37,061 nucleotides of DNA from a bacterium (lineage in GTDB: Bacteria > Moduliflexota > Moduliflexia > Moduliflexales > JAUQPW01): contig JAUQPW010000053.1 of the NCBI GenBank assembly GCA_030550175.1, positions 1-37,061 of the forward strand, given 5' to 3'. The translations under genes and the position numbers were made by a program. Numbering within the stretch: position 1 is the first letter of the stretch; every line of letters starts with the position of its first letter. Below are positions 1-8,998 of this stretch, in pieces. A model generated the notes under the pieces. It ran no database searches, was not told the DNA's origin, and worked only from the letters and a program-made list of their open reading frames with translations.

Positions 1-44
1 TTAGCGGGGGGCCTGGTGCCCTCCCTCCAAATGTCTATTATGTC

Positions 45-92
45 CTCTGGCCTCCCCCCGTATCCGGGGGGAGGGGGGGGGCCAGGGGGGTG
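45..92. repeat. G/C-run hairpin at the left edge
   Basis: A six-C run followed by G (TCCCCCCG) is mirrored across a four-base loop by CGGGGGGA. CTGGCC on the left and GGCCAG on the right can close an outer stem, leaving a bulge of Gs. The right arm contains a run of nine Gs. No T-run follows on the plus strand, so this is not a textbook terminator for plus-strand transcription. It may be the end of an upstream unit or a copy of a dispersed palindromic element. Nothing else is recognisable in the first 150 bases. Confidence 0.4.
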
Positions 93-150
93 TTCAGACA
101 GAAAAAGGGACACCTACTAAATTGTTACAGTTACTCTTGGCACTTTTCAC

Positions 151-235
151 TTGACTGGATTCACCACTATATTATCCTCAAAGAGAGGATAAAAATTGTA
201 ACCCAGGGAATCTCCGTAGAGGAGATTTTAACCTT
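151..235 (+). promoter_or_regulatory. Possible rpiB promoter and leader with two small hairpins
   Basis: TTGACT at 151-156 and TATCCT at 173-178 are separated by 16 bases and form a weak sigma-70-like promoter. Two short stem-loops follow before rpiB: TATCCTC/GAGGATA (173-179 with 185-191) and AATCTCC/GGAGATT (209-215 with 221-227). The second is followed by TTTTAACC. If transcription starts near 185 only the second hairpin is fully in the RNA. The promoter is an inference; the two dyads are seen directly. Confidence 0.3.
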
Positions 236-259
236 TTGAAGAAGGAATGAAGGACGTCT

Positions 260-724
260 ATGCGAATTGCCATAGGTGCTGATCATGCAGGGTTCGAACT
301 AAAAGAGAATATAAAGGCTTTTCTAACTCAATTGAGCTATCAGGTGATCGATCTAGGAACCTATAGTTCAGATCCTGTTGATTATCCAGATTATGCCGAG
401 GCGGTCGGACGCGCCCTACTCGAAGGCCAGGCAGATCGGGGTATTGTAATTTGTGGCAGTGGTGTGGGAGCATCGGTGGCAGCCAACAAGATTCCGGGTA
501 TTCGTGCAGGTCTCTGTCACGATACCTACTCAGCTCATCAGGGTGTAGAACACGATAACATGAATGTGTTGGTATTGGGTGCCCGGGTGATTGGGGTAGA
601 GATGGCCCGGGAGTTAGTCTGTGCCTATGTGAGAGCCAGTTTTACCGGAGAGGAACGGCATTGCCGACGATTGGCTAAGGTAAGTGCGTTGGAAAGGCGT
701 TACGCCGATCAGGCAAAATCTTGA
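260..724 (+). CDS. rpiB: Ribose-5-phosphate isomerase B
   Basis: The 154-residue protein belongs to the RpiB/LacAB sugar-phosphate isomerase family, which interconverts ribose 5-phosphate and ribulose 5-phosphate in the non-oxidative pentose phosphate pathway, in the cytoplasm. The N-terminus [10 protein letters not shown], the CGSGVG loop with the presumed catalytic Cys65, and the [14 protein letters not shown] segment (here [12 protein letters not shown], His87) with a following EHDN are all family hallmarks. The length is normal for the family. The ATG is preceded by AAGGA at 250-254, five bases away. The glucokinase gene begins seven bases after the stop, so the two are probably co-transcribed. 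Nothing unusual is seen. Confidence 0.95.
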   Translation: MRIAIGADHAGFELKENIKAFLTQLSYQVIDLGTYSSDPVDYPDYAEAVGRALLEGQADRGIVICGSGVGASVAANKIPGIRAGLCHDTYSAHQGVEHDNMNVLVLGARVIGVEMARELVCAYVRASFTGEERHCRRLAKVSALERRYADQAKS

Positions 725-731
725 GGAAGTT

Positions 732-1718
732 ATGATCCTTGCAGGGGATATCGGAGGGACTTCCACACGACTGGCCTTCTTCGAGGTCAGAAACGGACGC
801 CTGGAGATGGTCACAGAAAAAACGTATCCCAGTCAGAACTATTCAGGTCTTACCGAGATTGTAACTGCGTTTATCTCTACCCATAGGCTCCCCATTGATC
901 AGGCCTGCTTTGGTATTGCAGGTCCCCTTCTGCAGGGACGTGTAGAAACACCGAATCTGGCCTGGGTCGTGGAGGCTGCAGATCTTGCCCGTGAATTGGG
1001 TCTGGAGACGGTAAACCTTATCAATGATTTGGAAGCCCATGCTTACGGTATTGCAGTCCTGGAGCCCCGTGATTTTGTCGTTCTCAACCCAGGGGTTCCG
1101 GAGGCCGTGGGAAATGCCGCCGTTATCTCTGCAGGAACCGGACTCGGTGAAGCCGGATTGTATTGGGATGGCAAGCAACATCGTCCCTTCGCCTGTGAAG
1201 GAGGTCATACCGATTTCGCACCACAAAATGATCTGGAAATAGAACTCCTGCGCTATCTGCTGACAAAATTTGAGCATGTCAGTTATGAACGGGTTCTCTC
1301 GGGGCCCGGCCTGTACAATATTTACCAATTCTTGCGGGATACGGGACGTGGTCAAGAAATCGCCTGGGTTGCCGAGGCCATGCGCCAGCAGGATCCTTCC
1401 ATCGTTATCTCACAGGCTGCCCTGACCGGTAAATGCCGATTATGCGTCCAGGCCCTGGATCTCTTTGTAGCCATTTATGGAGCAGAAGCCGGTAACCTCG
1501 CCTTGAAAATCATGGCAACCGCCGGTATCTTTCTAGGAGGTGGGATTGCTCCCAAGATCCTATCGAAGTTAAAAAGCCCTCTGTTCAGGAAGGCGTTCAC
1601 TGCAAAAGGCCGACTCAGCCCCTTGCTCGAAGCCATTCCAGTACGGGTTATTCTAAACGATAAAACCGCCCTGTGGGGTGCAGCCCGTTATGCCGCCTTA
1701 CAAGCTTCAGGGTTGTAG
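732..1718 (+). CDS. glk: Glucokinase
   Basis: This 328-residue protein matches the bacterial Glk family, which phosphorylates glucose with ATP to give glucose 6-phosphate. Visible motifs are the phosphate-binding DIGGTSTR at residues 6-13, NDLEAHAYG with catalytic-base Asp99, GTGLGEAGLYWDG around 135-147, and EGGHTDFAP with the sugar-binding Glu156/His159. The ATG at 732 is chosen because it places DIGGT near the N-terminus, as in the family, and has GAGG upstream. An in-frame ATG at 684 would add 16 residues from inside rpiB and is less likely. The gene sits between rpiB and the fumC-pgi pair, so glucose entry into glycolysis and the pentose pathway is encoded together. Confidence 0.93.
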   Translation: MILAGDIGGTSTRLAFFEVRNGRLEMVTEKTYPSQNYSGLTEIVTAFISTHRLPIDQACFGIAGPLLQGRVETPNLAWVVEAADLARELGLETVNLINDLEAHAYGIAVLEPRDFVVLNPGVPEAVGNAAVISAGTGLGEAGLYWDGKQHRPFACEGGHTDFAPQNDLEIELLRYLLTKFEHVSYERVLSGPGLYNIYQFLRDTGRGQEIAWVAEAMRQQDPSIVISQAALTGKCRLCVQALDLFVAIYGAEAGNLALKIMATAGIFLGGGIAPKILSKLKSPLFRKAFTAKGRLSPLLEAIPVRVILNDKTALWGAARYAALQASGL

Positions 1719-1733
1719 TTTAGAAGCCAGAGG

Positions 1734-1924
1734 TCAGAAGTCAGGGGTCCGAAATCAGAAGTCAAAAATTAAGGTTTGAGAAGTCAGAAAGGAGGCAATA
1801 GTGAACGGCGAATGGGTTCCACCCCCTTCCCAATTCGCTACTTGCTAAAAATAAAAATAAGGAAAGCTTTTCCCAGAGGGGAGGATTTTTGTTCTGAGTT
1901 CTGACTTCTGATCTTGGACTCCTC
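1734..1924. repeat. Inverted-repeat cassette built from AGAAGTCAG units
   Basis: Between glk and fumC several imperfect copies of AGAAGTCAG occur at 1734-1791. The stretch AGGGGTCCGAAATCAGAAG (from 1743) reappears in reverse complement near 1900-1922 as CTTCTGATCTTGGACTCCT. The roughly 130 bases between contain a smaller imperfect dyad, GCGAATGGG against CCCAATTCGC (about 1809-1841). No reading frame is credible. The arrangement looks like a small palindromic or MITE-like intergenic element. The right arm ends just before the fumC ribosome-binding site. Confidence 0.5.
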
Positions 1925-1939
1925 AGGAGATAAAGAATT

Positions 1940-3355
1940 ATGCCACAAGCTTCCTCATCAAAGATGGCCACACGTATTGAAACCGATAGTATGGGTGCGA
2001 TTGAAGTACCCGCAGATCGTTATTACGGAGCACAAACCGCGCGTTCATTGATTCATTTTGCCATCGGTCAGGATACCATGCCCAGACCGATTATTTGGGC
2101 TTTTGGGATTCTCAAAAAAGCTGCCGCAGAGGTAAATCGAGATTTGGGTAAACTCCCTCCGGACAAAGCCAAACTCATTATCCAGGCAGCTGAAGAAGTC
2201 ATTGAAGGCAAGCTCGATGACCATTTCCCTTTACGGATTTGGCAGACAGGAAGTGGTACCCAAACCAACATGAACGTCAACGAAGTCATTGCCAACCGGG
2301 CCATTGAATTGGCCGGTGGGAAAATGGGAAGCAAAGATCCCATCCATCCCAATGATCATGTCAACATGTCCCAATCGTCCAATGATACCTTCCCCACTGC
2401 TATGCACATTGCAGCTGCTATGGAGTTAAAACGGCGATTAATTCCGGCAGTTACCGGACTGAAGGACGCCCTGGCAGATAAAGCCAAGGAATTTGCCTCG
2501 ATTATCAAGATCGGTCGTACCCACCTTCAGGATGCCATTCCTCTCACCCTGGGACAGGAGTTTTCCGGCTATGTGGCCCAACTGGAGGAGGATTTAAACC
2601 GTCTGGAAAATGTACTGCCGGATCTCTATAAACTGGCTTTGGGAGGCACCGCCGTGGGGACAGGATTTAGTACCCATCCTGAGTTTGCCGAGCGAGGAGC
2701 CGCCAGGATCGCGGAACTTACGGGCCTTCCCTTTGTCTCTGCCCCTAACAAATTTGCCTATCTTGCCGCCCACGATCCTTTGGTGATGGCTTCGGGTGCT
2801 TTGAAAACCCTGGCCTGTTCGTTGATGAAGATCGCCAACGATATCCGCTGGCTCGCCTCAGGTCCCCGATGTGGAATCGGTGAGCTTATCCTGCCGGAGA
2901 ACGAACCGGGCTCATCGATTATGCCCGGCAAGGTAAATCCCACCCAAAGCGAAGCCCTGACCATGGTCGCCGTTCAGGTAATGGGTAACGATGCGGCCAT
3001 TACGTTTGCCGGCTCACAGGGTAATTTTGAATTGAACGTATTTAAACCACTTATCATTTACAACTTTCTCCACTCGGTCACCCTCTTATCTGATGCCTGT
3101 CTTCTGTTTGCCAAATACTGTGTGGCCGGTATTCAACCGAACCTGCCGCAAATTCGGAGATATGTCCATAATTCCCTGATGTTGGTGACCGCCTTGAGTC
3201 CGTATATCGGCTATGATAAAGCCGCCCAGGTTGCCCATAAGGCCTACAAAGAGGGTAAAACCTTACGGGAAGCCTGTATTGAATTGGGGTATCTATCCAG
3301 CGAAGAGTTTGATCGACTCGTTCGCCCGGAAGAAATGATCGGGCCTCGGGCCTAA
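1940..3355 (+). CDS. fumC: Class II fumarate hydratase
   Basis: The 471-residue protein is a fumarase of the aspartase/fumarase superfamily, catalysing reversible hydration of fumarate to malate in the TCA cycle. Motifs in order are [13 protein letters not shown] (about 104-116), [13 protein letters not shown] (146-158), GRTHLQDA with catalytic-type His195, [10 protein letters not shown] (241-250) and the signature [15 protein letters not shown] (324-338) carrying the catalytic Ser. The length is typical for the oxygen-stable, iron-free class. AGGAGA lies about ten bases upstream of the ATG. ATG at codon 9 (MATRIETD) is an alternative start. pgi follows 28-37 bases later on the same strand. 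Aspartase is less likely because the sequence follows FumC, not AspA, through the signature regions. Confidence 0.95.
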   Translation: MPQASSSKMATRIETDSMGAIEVPADRYYGAQTARSLIHFAIGQDTMPRPIIWAFGILKKAAAEVNRDLGKLPPDKAKLIIQAAEEVIEGKLDDHFPLRIWQTGSGTQTNMNVNEVIANRAIELAGGKMGSKDPIHPNDHVNMSQSSNDTFPTAMHIAAAMELKRRLIPAVTGLKDALADKAKEFASIIKIGRTHLQDAIPLTLGQEFSGYVAQLEEDLNRLENVLPDLYKLALGGTAVGTGFSTHPEFAERGAARIAELTGLPFVSAPNKFAYLAAHDPLVMASGALKTLACSLMKIANDIRWLASGPRCGIGELILPENEPGSSIMPGKVNPTQSEALTMVAVQVMGNDAAITFAGSQGNFELNVFKPLIIYNFLHSVTLLSDACLLFAKYCVAGIQPNLPQIRRYVHNSLMLVTALSPYIGYDKAAQVAHKAYKEGKTLREACIELGYLSSEEFDRLVRPEEMIGPRA

Positions 3356-3392
3356 ACCGAAAAGCCCTCTGGAATCCCAGGAGATGAAAAAT

Positions 3393-5135
3393 ATGACCGT
3401 TCCTATCTATCGCATCAACCGTCAAACTTTCAAACTATCCGAGGACCTCACCGCTGCTGTTAAGACATCCCTCGAAGCCTGGCAGAGAGAGGATAAGGTT
3501 AGGCGGTTGTGGGCACGGGATGCCTCTCTCTGGACGGGAACCGAAGAGGGAAACTGGTTGGGATGGTTAGAGATTACAGAAGATCAACTGACACACCTCC
3601 AACGCTTTAAAAGTATTGCTGAAGAGGTGAAAAACGCCGGATTCTCCCACGCCTTGCTTTTAGGAATGGGGGGATCCAGTCTCTGTCCCGAAGTCATGAA
3701 GATGACGTTCGGTAAACTGACCGGTTACCCCGAGCTGTTGGTTCTGGATTCCACAGATCCGGCTCAGATTCAAACCTTCGAAAGCAAAATCGATCTGGCC
3801 AGCACCCTGTTTATCGTATCCAGTAAGTCGGGAAGTACCCTCGAGCCGAACATCTTTAAGCAGTATTTCTTCGAGCAAGTCAAACGAGTGGTCGGCGAGA
3901 AAGAAGCCGGCAACCGTTTTATTGCCATCACGGATCCGGGCTCAAAGCTGCAACAGATGGCCGAAAACGATGGTTTCCGTCATATTTTCTTTGGTGTGCC
4001 CAGTATCGGAGGTCGGTACTCCGCCCTTTCAGATTTTGGAATGATTCCCTCCGCCATCATGGGAGTGGATGTAGCGAAGTTCTTGAGCCGTACCGAAGAC
4101 ATGGTCCTAGCTTGTAAGCCTTCTGTACCCATCGAAGAAAACCCGGGGGTGGTATTGGGGACTATCCTGGGGGTCCTGGCCAAGCGGGGTTATGATAAGG
4201 TTACCCTCATCACTTCACCGGGCATTTACGACCTGGGGGCCTGGTTAGAGCAATTGCTTGCGGAATCAACAGGTAAAGAAGGGAAGGGGTTGATTCCTGT
4301 AGATCGCGAATCTTTAGGCCCTCCCGAAGTGTATGGGCGGGATCGGATCTTTGTTTATATCAGGCTGGAGTCTGCGCCGGATGAGTCTCAGGATAGGGCC
4401 ATAGATCGCCTTGAACAGGCCGGACGGCCGGTGGTCCGTATCTCTGTGGATGAGATTTACGATTTAGGGGAAGAGTTCTTTCGTTGGGAGATGGCAACGG
4501 CGGTAGCTGGCTCCATCTTAGGAATTAATCCCTTTAACCAGCCGGATGTGGAAGCCAGTAAAGTGGAAACGCGGAAACTAACCGCCGAGTATGAGCAAAC
4601 CGGCGCACTTCCACCGGAGATTCCGATTCTAGAAGAGGGTAACCTCAGACTTTTTACCGATGAGAAGAACGCCAGAGCGTTGAAAAAAGCCGTAGGATCG
4701 GATTCATCGCTGGTAGCTTATTTTAAAGCCCACTTAAATCGACTCCAGGCAAACGATTATTTTGCAGTTCTGGCTTATGTAGAAATGAATGAGGTTCACG
4801 AGAAGCTCCTGCAATCTTTGCGACATGCCGTGCGGGACGCCAAAGGGGTAGCTACCTGCCTGGGTTTTGGTCCTCGGTTCTTACACTCTACCGGTCAGGT
4901 TTATAAAGGGGGACCGAATCGTGGAGTCTTTTTACAAATTACCTGTGAAGATGCCGTAGATCTGCCCGTACCCGGGCAGAAATATACCTTTGGAGTGGTA
5001 AAAGCGGCACAGGCACGGGGTGATTTCCAGGTATTGACGGAGCGAGATCGACGGGCGTTGCGGGTCCATCTAGGTAAAGAGGTAAAGGCCGATCTGGTAA
5101 AACTGGAAACCGCTATTCGGCAAGCCTTAGTTTAG
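3393..5135 (+). CDS. pgi: Glucose-6-phosphate isomerase, Tal-Pgi family, standalone
   Basis: About 580 residues with two SIS domains. LLLGMGGSSLCPEV and FIVSSKSGSTLEPN are the phosphosugar-binding loops, GVPSIGGRYSALSDFG is a Pgi signature-like segment, and GFGPRFLHSTGQ with GGPNRGVFLQIT near the C-terminus is typical of the isomerase half of the bifunctional transaldolase/Pgi proteins. It interconverts glucose 6-phosphate and fructose 6-phosphate. In the fusion family a transaldolase of roughly 370 residues precedes this part; here none does and fumC lies directly upstream. Start: AGGAG abuts the ATG at 3384 with no spacing but lies nine bases before the in-frame ATG at 3393, so 3393 is preferred. 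Confidence 0.88.
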   Translation: MTVPIYRINRQTFKLSEDLTAAVKTSLEAWQREDKVRRLWARDASLWTGTEEGNWLGWLEITEDQLTHLQRFKSIAEEVKNAGFSHALLLGMGGSSLCPEVMKMTFGKLTGYPELLVLDSTDPAQIQTFESKIDLASTLFIVSSKSGSTLEPNIFKQYFFEQVKRVVGEKEAGNRFIAITDPGSKLQQMAENDGFRHIFFGVPSIGGRYSALSDFGMIPSAIMGVDVAKFLSRTEDMVLACKPSVPIEENPGVVLGTILGVLAKRGYDKVTLITSPGIYDLGAWLEQLLAESTGKEGKGLIPVDRESLGPPEVYGRDRIFVYIRLESAPDESQDRAIDRLEQAGRPVVRISVDEIYDLGEEFFRWEMATAVAGSILGINPFNQPDVEASKVETRKLTAEYEQTGALPPEIPILEEGNLRLFTDEKNARALKKAVGSDSSLVAYFKAHLNRLQANDYFAVLAYVEMNEVHEKLLQSLRHAVRDAKGVATCLGFGPRFLHSTGQVYKGGPNRGVFLQITCEDAVDLPVPGQKYTFGVVKAAQARGDFQVLTERDRRALRVHLGKEVKADLVKLETAIRQALV

Positions 5136-5164
5136 GCTCTGTAAGCCGATCCCGTTAAATTTAA

Positions 5165-5190
5165 AAGGACCCCTGAAGATCAGGGGATTA
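5165..5190. terminator. Terminator between convergent pgi and accA
   Basis: CCCCTGA (5170-5176) and TCAGGGG (5180-5186) form a seven-pair stem with a three-base loop. Read on the minus strand, the stem is followed by TCCTTTTAAATTT, so it fits best as the accA terminator. On the plus strand the following bases (ATTAGATTAAG) are less U-rich, though the hairpin could act in both directions. Confidence 0.55.
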
Positions 5191-5227
5191 GATTAAGGGC
5201 TAAGGTTCCCTTGAGAGTTCCGGGCAA

Positions 5228-6190
5228 TTATCCTTCCTCAAATACGCCCATGGCCCGGAATTTTCGATATCGCTGCTCCACCAGTTCTTCAGGGGTCAAC
5301 AGGTCCAGCTCTTTGAGATGCCGTTTAAGGGCTTCTCGAAGGATAGAGGCCATTTCATCGTAGTTTTTATGGGCTCCTCCCAGGGGTTCCTTTACAATCT
5401 CATCGATAACTCCTAAAGCCATCAGGTGATTGGCGGTAAGGCAGAGCCTTTCAGCCGCTTCGGGGGCTTTGGTTTGATCTTCCCAGAGTATCGCGGCACA
5501 GCCTTCCGGGGAAATGACCGAATAAATGGAATTTTCAAGCATGAGTACCCGATTACCGACTCCTAAAGCTAAAGCCCCTCCGCTTCCCCCTTCACCGATG
5601 ATGACCACGAGGATGGGAACCTGAAGCTTCGACATTTCCAAGAGATTAACTGCAATGGCCTCGGCCTGCCCTCGTTCTTCGGCACCGATACCCGGATAAG
5701 CCCCCGGGGTATCGATCATGGTAATGATGGGTTTCTTAAATTTTTCGGCCAGTTTCATTAACCGCAAAGCTTTTCGATACCCCTCCGGGTGAGGCATACC
5801 AAAGTTGCGAACAATATTTTCCTTGGTCGTTCGTCCCTTCTGGTGCCCAATAAACACAACGGATCGTCCATCTAGCTTGGCCAATCCTCCCACGATGGCC
5901 TTATCATCGCCAAAGTGACGATCTCCATGAAGTTCTATAAAATCCGTCGTTATCCGGCTTATATAATCTAAAAAATAAGGCCGATTGGGATGCCGGGCTA
6001 CCTGCGTTCTTTCCCAATCGGTAAGTTTAGAGAAAATCTCCTGGGTTAAGACGCTGGCTTTCTTTTCTAATTTTCGAATCTCTTCAGAAAAATCTACCTC
6101 TTCCCCAATAGAAAGCCGTTTAAGTTCCGCTATCTTATTTTCAATTTCGATGATCTTCTTCTCGAAACTTAATTCGTAGGTTGCGCCCAT
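5228..6190 (-). CDS. accA: Acetyl-CoA carboxylase carboxyltransferase alpha subunit
   Basis: This 320-residue protein is the alpha half of the carboxyltransferase that moves the carboxyl group from carboxybiotin to acetyl-CoA, the first committed step of fatty-acid synthesis; it acts with AccD, which is not in this window. Recognisable segments are the N-terminal [14 protein letters not shown] helix, [17 protein letters not shown], the oxyanion-type [17 protein letters not shown], and [12 protein letters not shown]. The ATG at 6190 gives the usual N-terminus ([12 protein letters not shown]) and has AGGTG a few bases upstream. A TTG at 6211 would add seven residues. The start lies eight bases after the polA stop, so translation is probably coupled to polA. 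Confidence 0.94.
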   Translation of the reverse strand: MGATYELSFEKKIIEIENKIAELKRLSIGEEVDFSEEIRKLEKKASVLTQEIFSKLTDWERTQVARHPNRPYFLDYISRITTDFIELHGDRHFGDDKAIVGGLAKLDGRSVVFIGHQKGRTTKENIVRNFGMPHPEGYRKALRLMKLAEKFKKPIITMIDTPGAYPGIGAEERGQAEAIAVNLLEMSKLQVPILVVIIGEGGSGGALALGVGNRVLMLENSIYSVISPEGCAAILWEDQTKAPEAAERLCLTANHLMALGVIDEIVKEPLGGAHKNYDEMASILREALKRHLKELDLLTPEELVEQRYRKFRAMGVFEEG

Positions 6191-6198
6191 GGCTTCAC

Positions 6199-7941
6199 CT
6201 ATTTCTTCCAAAATTCGGCCACCTCGTACTCGACTTCAACGGGAACCTTGGTCAGATAATATTTCCCAGCCTTAACCATGCAATCATGCACGAGTTTCCC
6301 AACTTCTTCGGCAATCTCCTCTGCACTTTCTACCACAATCTCGTCGTGAACGGTGTTCACCAGTAAAGCATCCAGATTACGTTTTTTAAATTCTTCTCGT
6401 ATATAGACCAGGGCAAGTTTGGTCATATCTGCATTGGTACCTTGAATAGGTGCATTCTTTGCTTTACGTTCAATGGCTGCACGCTCCCTGGGATTGGAAT
6501 GAATCTGAGAAATATCATAATACCGTTTTCGTCCTCCGATGGTTTCCGAATAACCTTCTTTTAAGGCTTTTTTAGCTGCAGTATCTAAAAACTTTTTAAT
6601 TTTAGGATAGGTTTTAAAATATTGATTGAGGAGTTTTTCAGCTTCTTTCTCGGAGCAGCCGACCAGAGTGGCTAAACCTTGCGCACCCATCCCGTAGGCC
6701 AGACCAAAATTAATAAATTTAGCCTGTTTCCGTAACTCAGGGTTCTCAGTCTTACTAACCGGTTTGTTAAACATGGTAGACGCTACAATGGCATGTAAAT
6801 CCCCCCCTTCATGGAAGGTTTTCAAGAAAACAGGATCCTCACTCAATTCTGCAATAATTCGTAATTCACAACCGCTATAATCGCAGGTGATGATCTTTCG
6901 TCCCGGGGGGGCTACAAATGCGCTTCGGAACTCGGATTCTGCCTTGATATTTTGAAGGTTTGGGTTGGTACAGGAAACCCGACCACTTTCTGCTCCGAGT
7001 TGTTTAAAGTCACAGTGGATGCGACCTGTTTTGGGATGGATATGCTTGAGGAAACTTTCTCCATAGGTACTGAGGACTTTTTGATGCTCCCGGTAGATCA
7101 GGAGCCAATCTTTAACTTCATGCTTGATTCCCATCAAGGTTTCCCGGCTGGTATCTTCTACATGGATCCCAAGATCGGCCAGGGCTTTCTTGAGCTGCTC
7201 GTCACTATCATAATTGATATCTACCCATCCAAATAAATTATCACTTTTCCGGGTCGCTTTAAAGATCCGGTCCAACTCCGCTTTAGCCTTATCCCGCTCT
7301 ATCTCAGAAATTTTGATTAACTGATTCCACTTCTCCGTATCCAGGAAAAACCCATCGAACTCCATATCTCCAAACGCCGGAATAACCAAACACTCCAGTT
7401 TGGCCGTGTGTTCAAGACCCTGCTGAACAATCTTGGGTACCTGCTTCAGAAGGATCTGATAAGTATGGATGATATCCCGAACGGCATAATCCAACTGGGC
7501 TTCTGTAAAATCTCCGGTGTGGGCCATGAAACTGCTTCGTTCTGATTTATCCATCTCAATATTCAAATACTGGGCGGCCAGATCTTTGAGTCCAAAGCCT
7601 CTCTCCTGCGCGCCACTGGTTAGTACCTGCTCCAGAATCATCGTATCGATCAGGTTCTCCATTTTAATTCCAAATGTGCCGCGGATCATTTTGTAATCAA
7701 ACTTGGCATTATGTAAAACTTTGGGCTTGGGACCCTCCAGAAAAGGTCTCAAAGGTTCTAGAGAAGCCCTTCGGGTATCAACAAGAAATTGTTTTGTCGG
7801 CGTTCCTATCTGGAACAAGATGACCTGATTCAGATGGGGATCCAGTCCCGTTGTCTCGGTATCTACGGCAACCAGATCCATTTTTTCCAACTCGGGAAGT
7901 ATGTGGTAAAGATCCTCTGTCCTTGTAATGAGCATACCCAT
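6199..7941 (-). CDS. polA: DNA polymerase I, Klenow-like (3'-5' exonuclease plus polymerase only)
   Basis: The 580-residue family A polymerase lacks the 5' nuclease domain of ordinary PolA, which is about 900 residues. Residues 20-165 form the DEDDy proofreading exonuclease with all acidic ligands visible: VDTETTG (Asp27, Glu29), NAKFD (Asp82) and YAVRD (Asp156). The polymerase part carries motif A as DYSGCELR (Asp354), motif [15 protein letters not shown] (404-417) and motif C VHDEIVVE (Asp533). Motif A is normally DYSQIELR, so the QI pair is replaced by GC. Both activities should be intact. It leads into accA on the same strand. Standalone polymerases of this size are known from Aquificae, some viruses and the apicoplast. 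The start may be the ATG at 7935, better spaced from AGG. Confidence 0.9.
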   Translation of the reverse strand: MGMLITRTEDLYHILPELEKMDLVAVDTETTGLDPHLNQVILFQIGTPTKQFLVDTRRASLEPLRPFLEGPKPKVLHNAKFDYKMIRGTFGIKMENLIDTMILEQVLTSGAQERGFGLKDLAAQYLNIEMDKSERSSFMAHTGDFTEAQLDYAVRDIIHTYQILLKQVPKIVQQGLEHTAKLECLVIPAFGDMEFDGFFLDTEKWNQLIKISEIERDKAKAELDRIFKATRKSDNLFGWVDINYDSDEQLKKALADLGIHVEDTSRETLMGIKHEVKDWLLIYREHQKVLSTYGESFLKHIHPKTGRIHCDFKQLGAESGRVSCTNPNLQNIKAESEFRSAFVAPPGRKIITCDYSGCELRIIAELSEDPVFLKTFHEGGDLHAIVASTMFNKPVSKTENPELRKQAKFINFGLAYGMGAQGLATLVGCSEKEAEKLLNQYFKTYPKIKKFLDTAAKKALKEGYSETIGGRKRYYDISQIHSNPRERAAIERKAKNAPIQGTNADMTKLALVYIREEFKKRNLDALLVNTVHDEIVVESAEEIAEEVGKLVHDCMVKAGKYYLTKVPVEVEYEVAEFWKK

Positions 7942-8075
7942 ACCTGGAAATGTCTTAAAAGTTCAGATGAGAGAAATATTCAGAACTCCTTTTCTTTTTT
8001 CCTTTGTTGACCAGCTTTGATGAAGCACTATAACTATTTTCAAGGAGATAGTCAAGAATTTTTGGTGGGTATTTA

Positions 8076-8119
8076 CTTCCCGAAAGAACCGATTCAGAAT
8101 CTTAAGCCTTTTCGGGAAG
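8076..8119 (-). terminator. Hairpin spanning the stop codon of the radical-SAM gene
   Basis: CTTCCCGAAA at 8076-8085 and TTTCGGGAAG at 8110-8119 are perfect complements over ten bases with a 24-base loop. The loop contains the stop codon of the minus-strand gene, and one arm encodes its last residues. After the hairpin on the minus strand comes TAAATACCC, not a U-run, so it may be an mRNA-stabilising or Rho-independent-like end rather than a strong terminator. Confidence 0.4.
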
Positions 8120-8875
8120 GAACGAAGGGATTGGAAGATCCTTCAGATGTTTATGGCAAACGGTACAGGCCGGTAAATGATGTTTTACGGCATAGGATTC
8201 ATGGACGGTGTCCAGCCAGTTTAGAAATATTTTAAAGTTCCGGGAGATTTGCTCAGGGGGAGAGTGTAAAGTACCCAGTTGAAAATGGGGAGCGTCGATT
8301 TCAACGGCGAAAGGGCAGGCCTGGAACCGGCCCCGGGTGGTTAACACGGGATAGCAATGGGGGCACTGGCTACTCTGCTTGGGTCGGGTTGAATCCCCTC
8401 GGAAGGATTCAAAGCCTCTTCCCATATCCAAAATGGCAGGATGCCCAATGGCAATAGTTCCCGAATGCCTGGATTCATATTCTTCCAGTATTTTAAGGGC
8501 CTTCTCAGGCATGGGAGGTGCACCATCTCCCGTGGTAATGGAATAGTTTAAGGAAGCGGTGGTCCGTTTTAAGGGATCGGATTCTATCATTTGAATCAAT
8601 CGGGTGGCCTGGATTCCATTGGAATAGATGACAAAAGATCCCAGGAATCCTTTTTCTCTGAGATAACCCATGGCCCAGATAACGTTCTCAAAATCCAGCG
8701 TCGGTTCACCGCCGTAAAATTTAACGGTAGCTCCTTCGTGGGTACAAACCGCCTGAAGCACCCCTTCCAAATGTTCTGAAGTATATTTTTTGTACCAGCC
8801 CTTGGGGTTTCCTAAGACGGTACAGAACGAACACTCCCGGTTACAGAGATTTCCGGGATAAAGATGAAGTTCCAT
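8102..8875 (-). CDS. Radical-SAM protein with SPASM-like cysteines
   Basis: The 257-residue protein has the radical-SAM cluster motif CNRECSFC (Cys11, Cys15, Cys18), the SAM-contacting GGEPTL at 55-60, and a later set of cysteines, CPHC (171-174), Cys187 and CTVC (237-240), that could bind an auxiliary Fe-S cluster. It should reductively cleave SAM and act on an unknown substrate. The ATG at 8875 is chosen because AAGGAG lies eight bases before it; the upstream ATG at 8932 has no ribosome-binding site. It lies between the APH-like kinase gene and polA on the same strand. The compact size and extra cysteines fit peptide- or small-molecule-modifying members, but the substrate is not evident. 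Confidence 0.8.
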   Translation of the reverse strand: MELHLYPGNLCNRECSFCTVLGNPKGWYKKYTSEHLEGVLQAVCTHEGATVKFYGGEPTLDFENVIWAMGYLREKGFLGSFVIYSNGIQATRLIQMIESDPLKRTTASLNYSITTGDGAPPMPEKALKILEEYESRHSGTIAIGHPAILDMGRGFESFRGDSTRPKQSSQCPHCYPVLTTRGRFQACPFAVEIDAPHFQLGTLHSPPEQISRNFKIFLNWLDTVHESYAVKHHLPACTVCHKHLKDLPIPSFLPEKA

Positions 8876-8998
8876 GAGCCTATCTCCTTCAATAAGACCT
8901 CTTTCACGGGATACACGTTGTTTAAAAATCATAACCCATCTTCTGTCGATATCCGTTGTCTATTGCTTTTCCTCCTTTGACTGACAACGGACCATGAG

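Noticed and set aside
684..731. Upstream start for glucokinase
   Set aside because: It would begin inside rpiB and add 16 residues with no family match before the conserved DIGGT start.
8876..8932. 19-residue N-terminal extension of the radical-SAM protein
   Set aside because: No ribosome-binding site precedes the ATG at 8932, whereas AAGGAG is well placed before the ATG at 8875.
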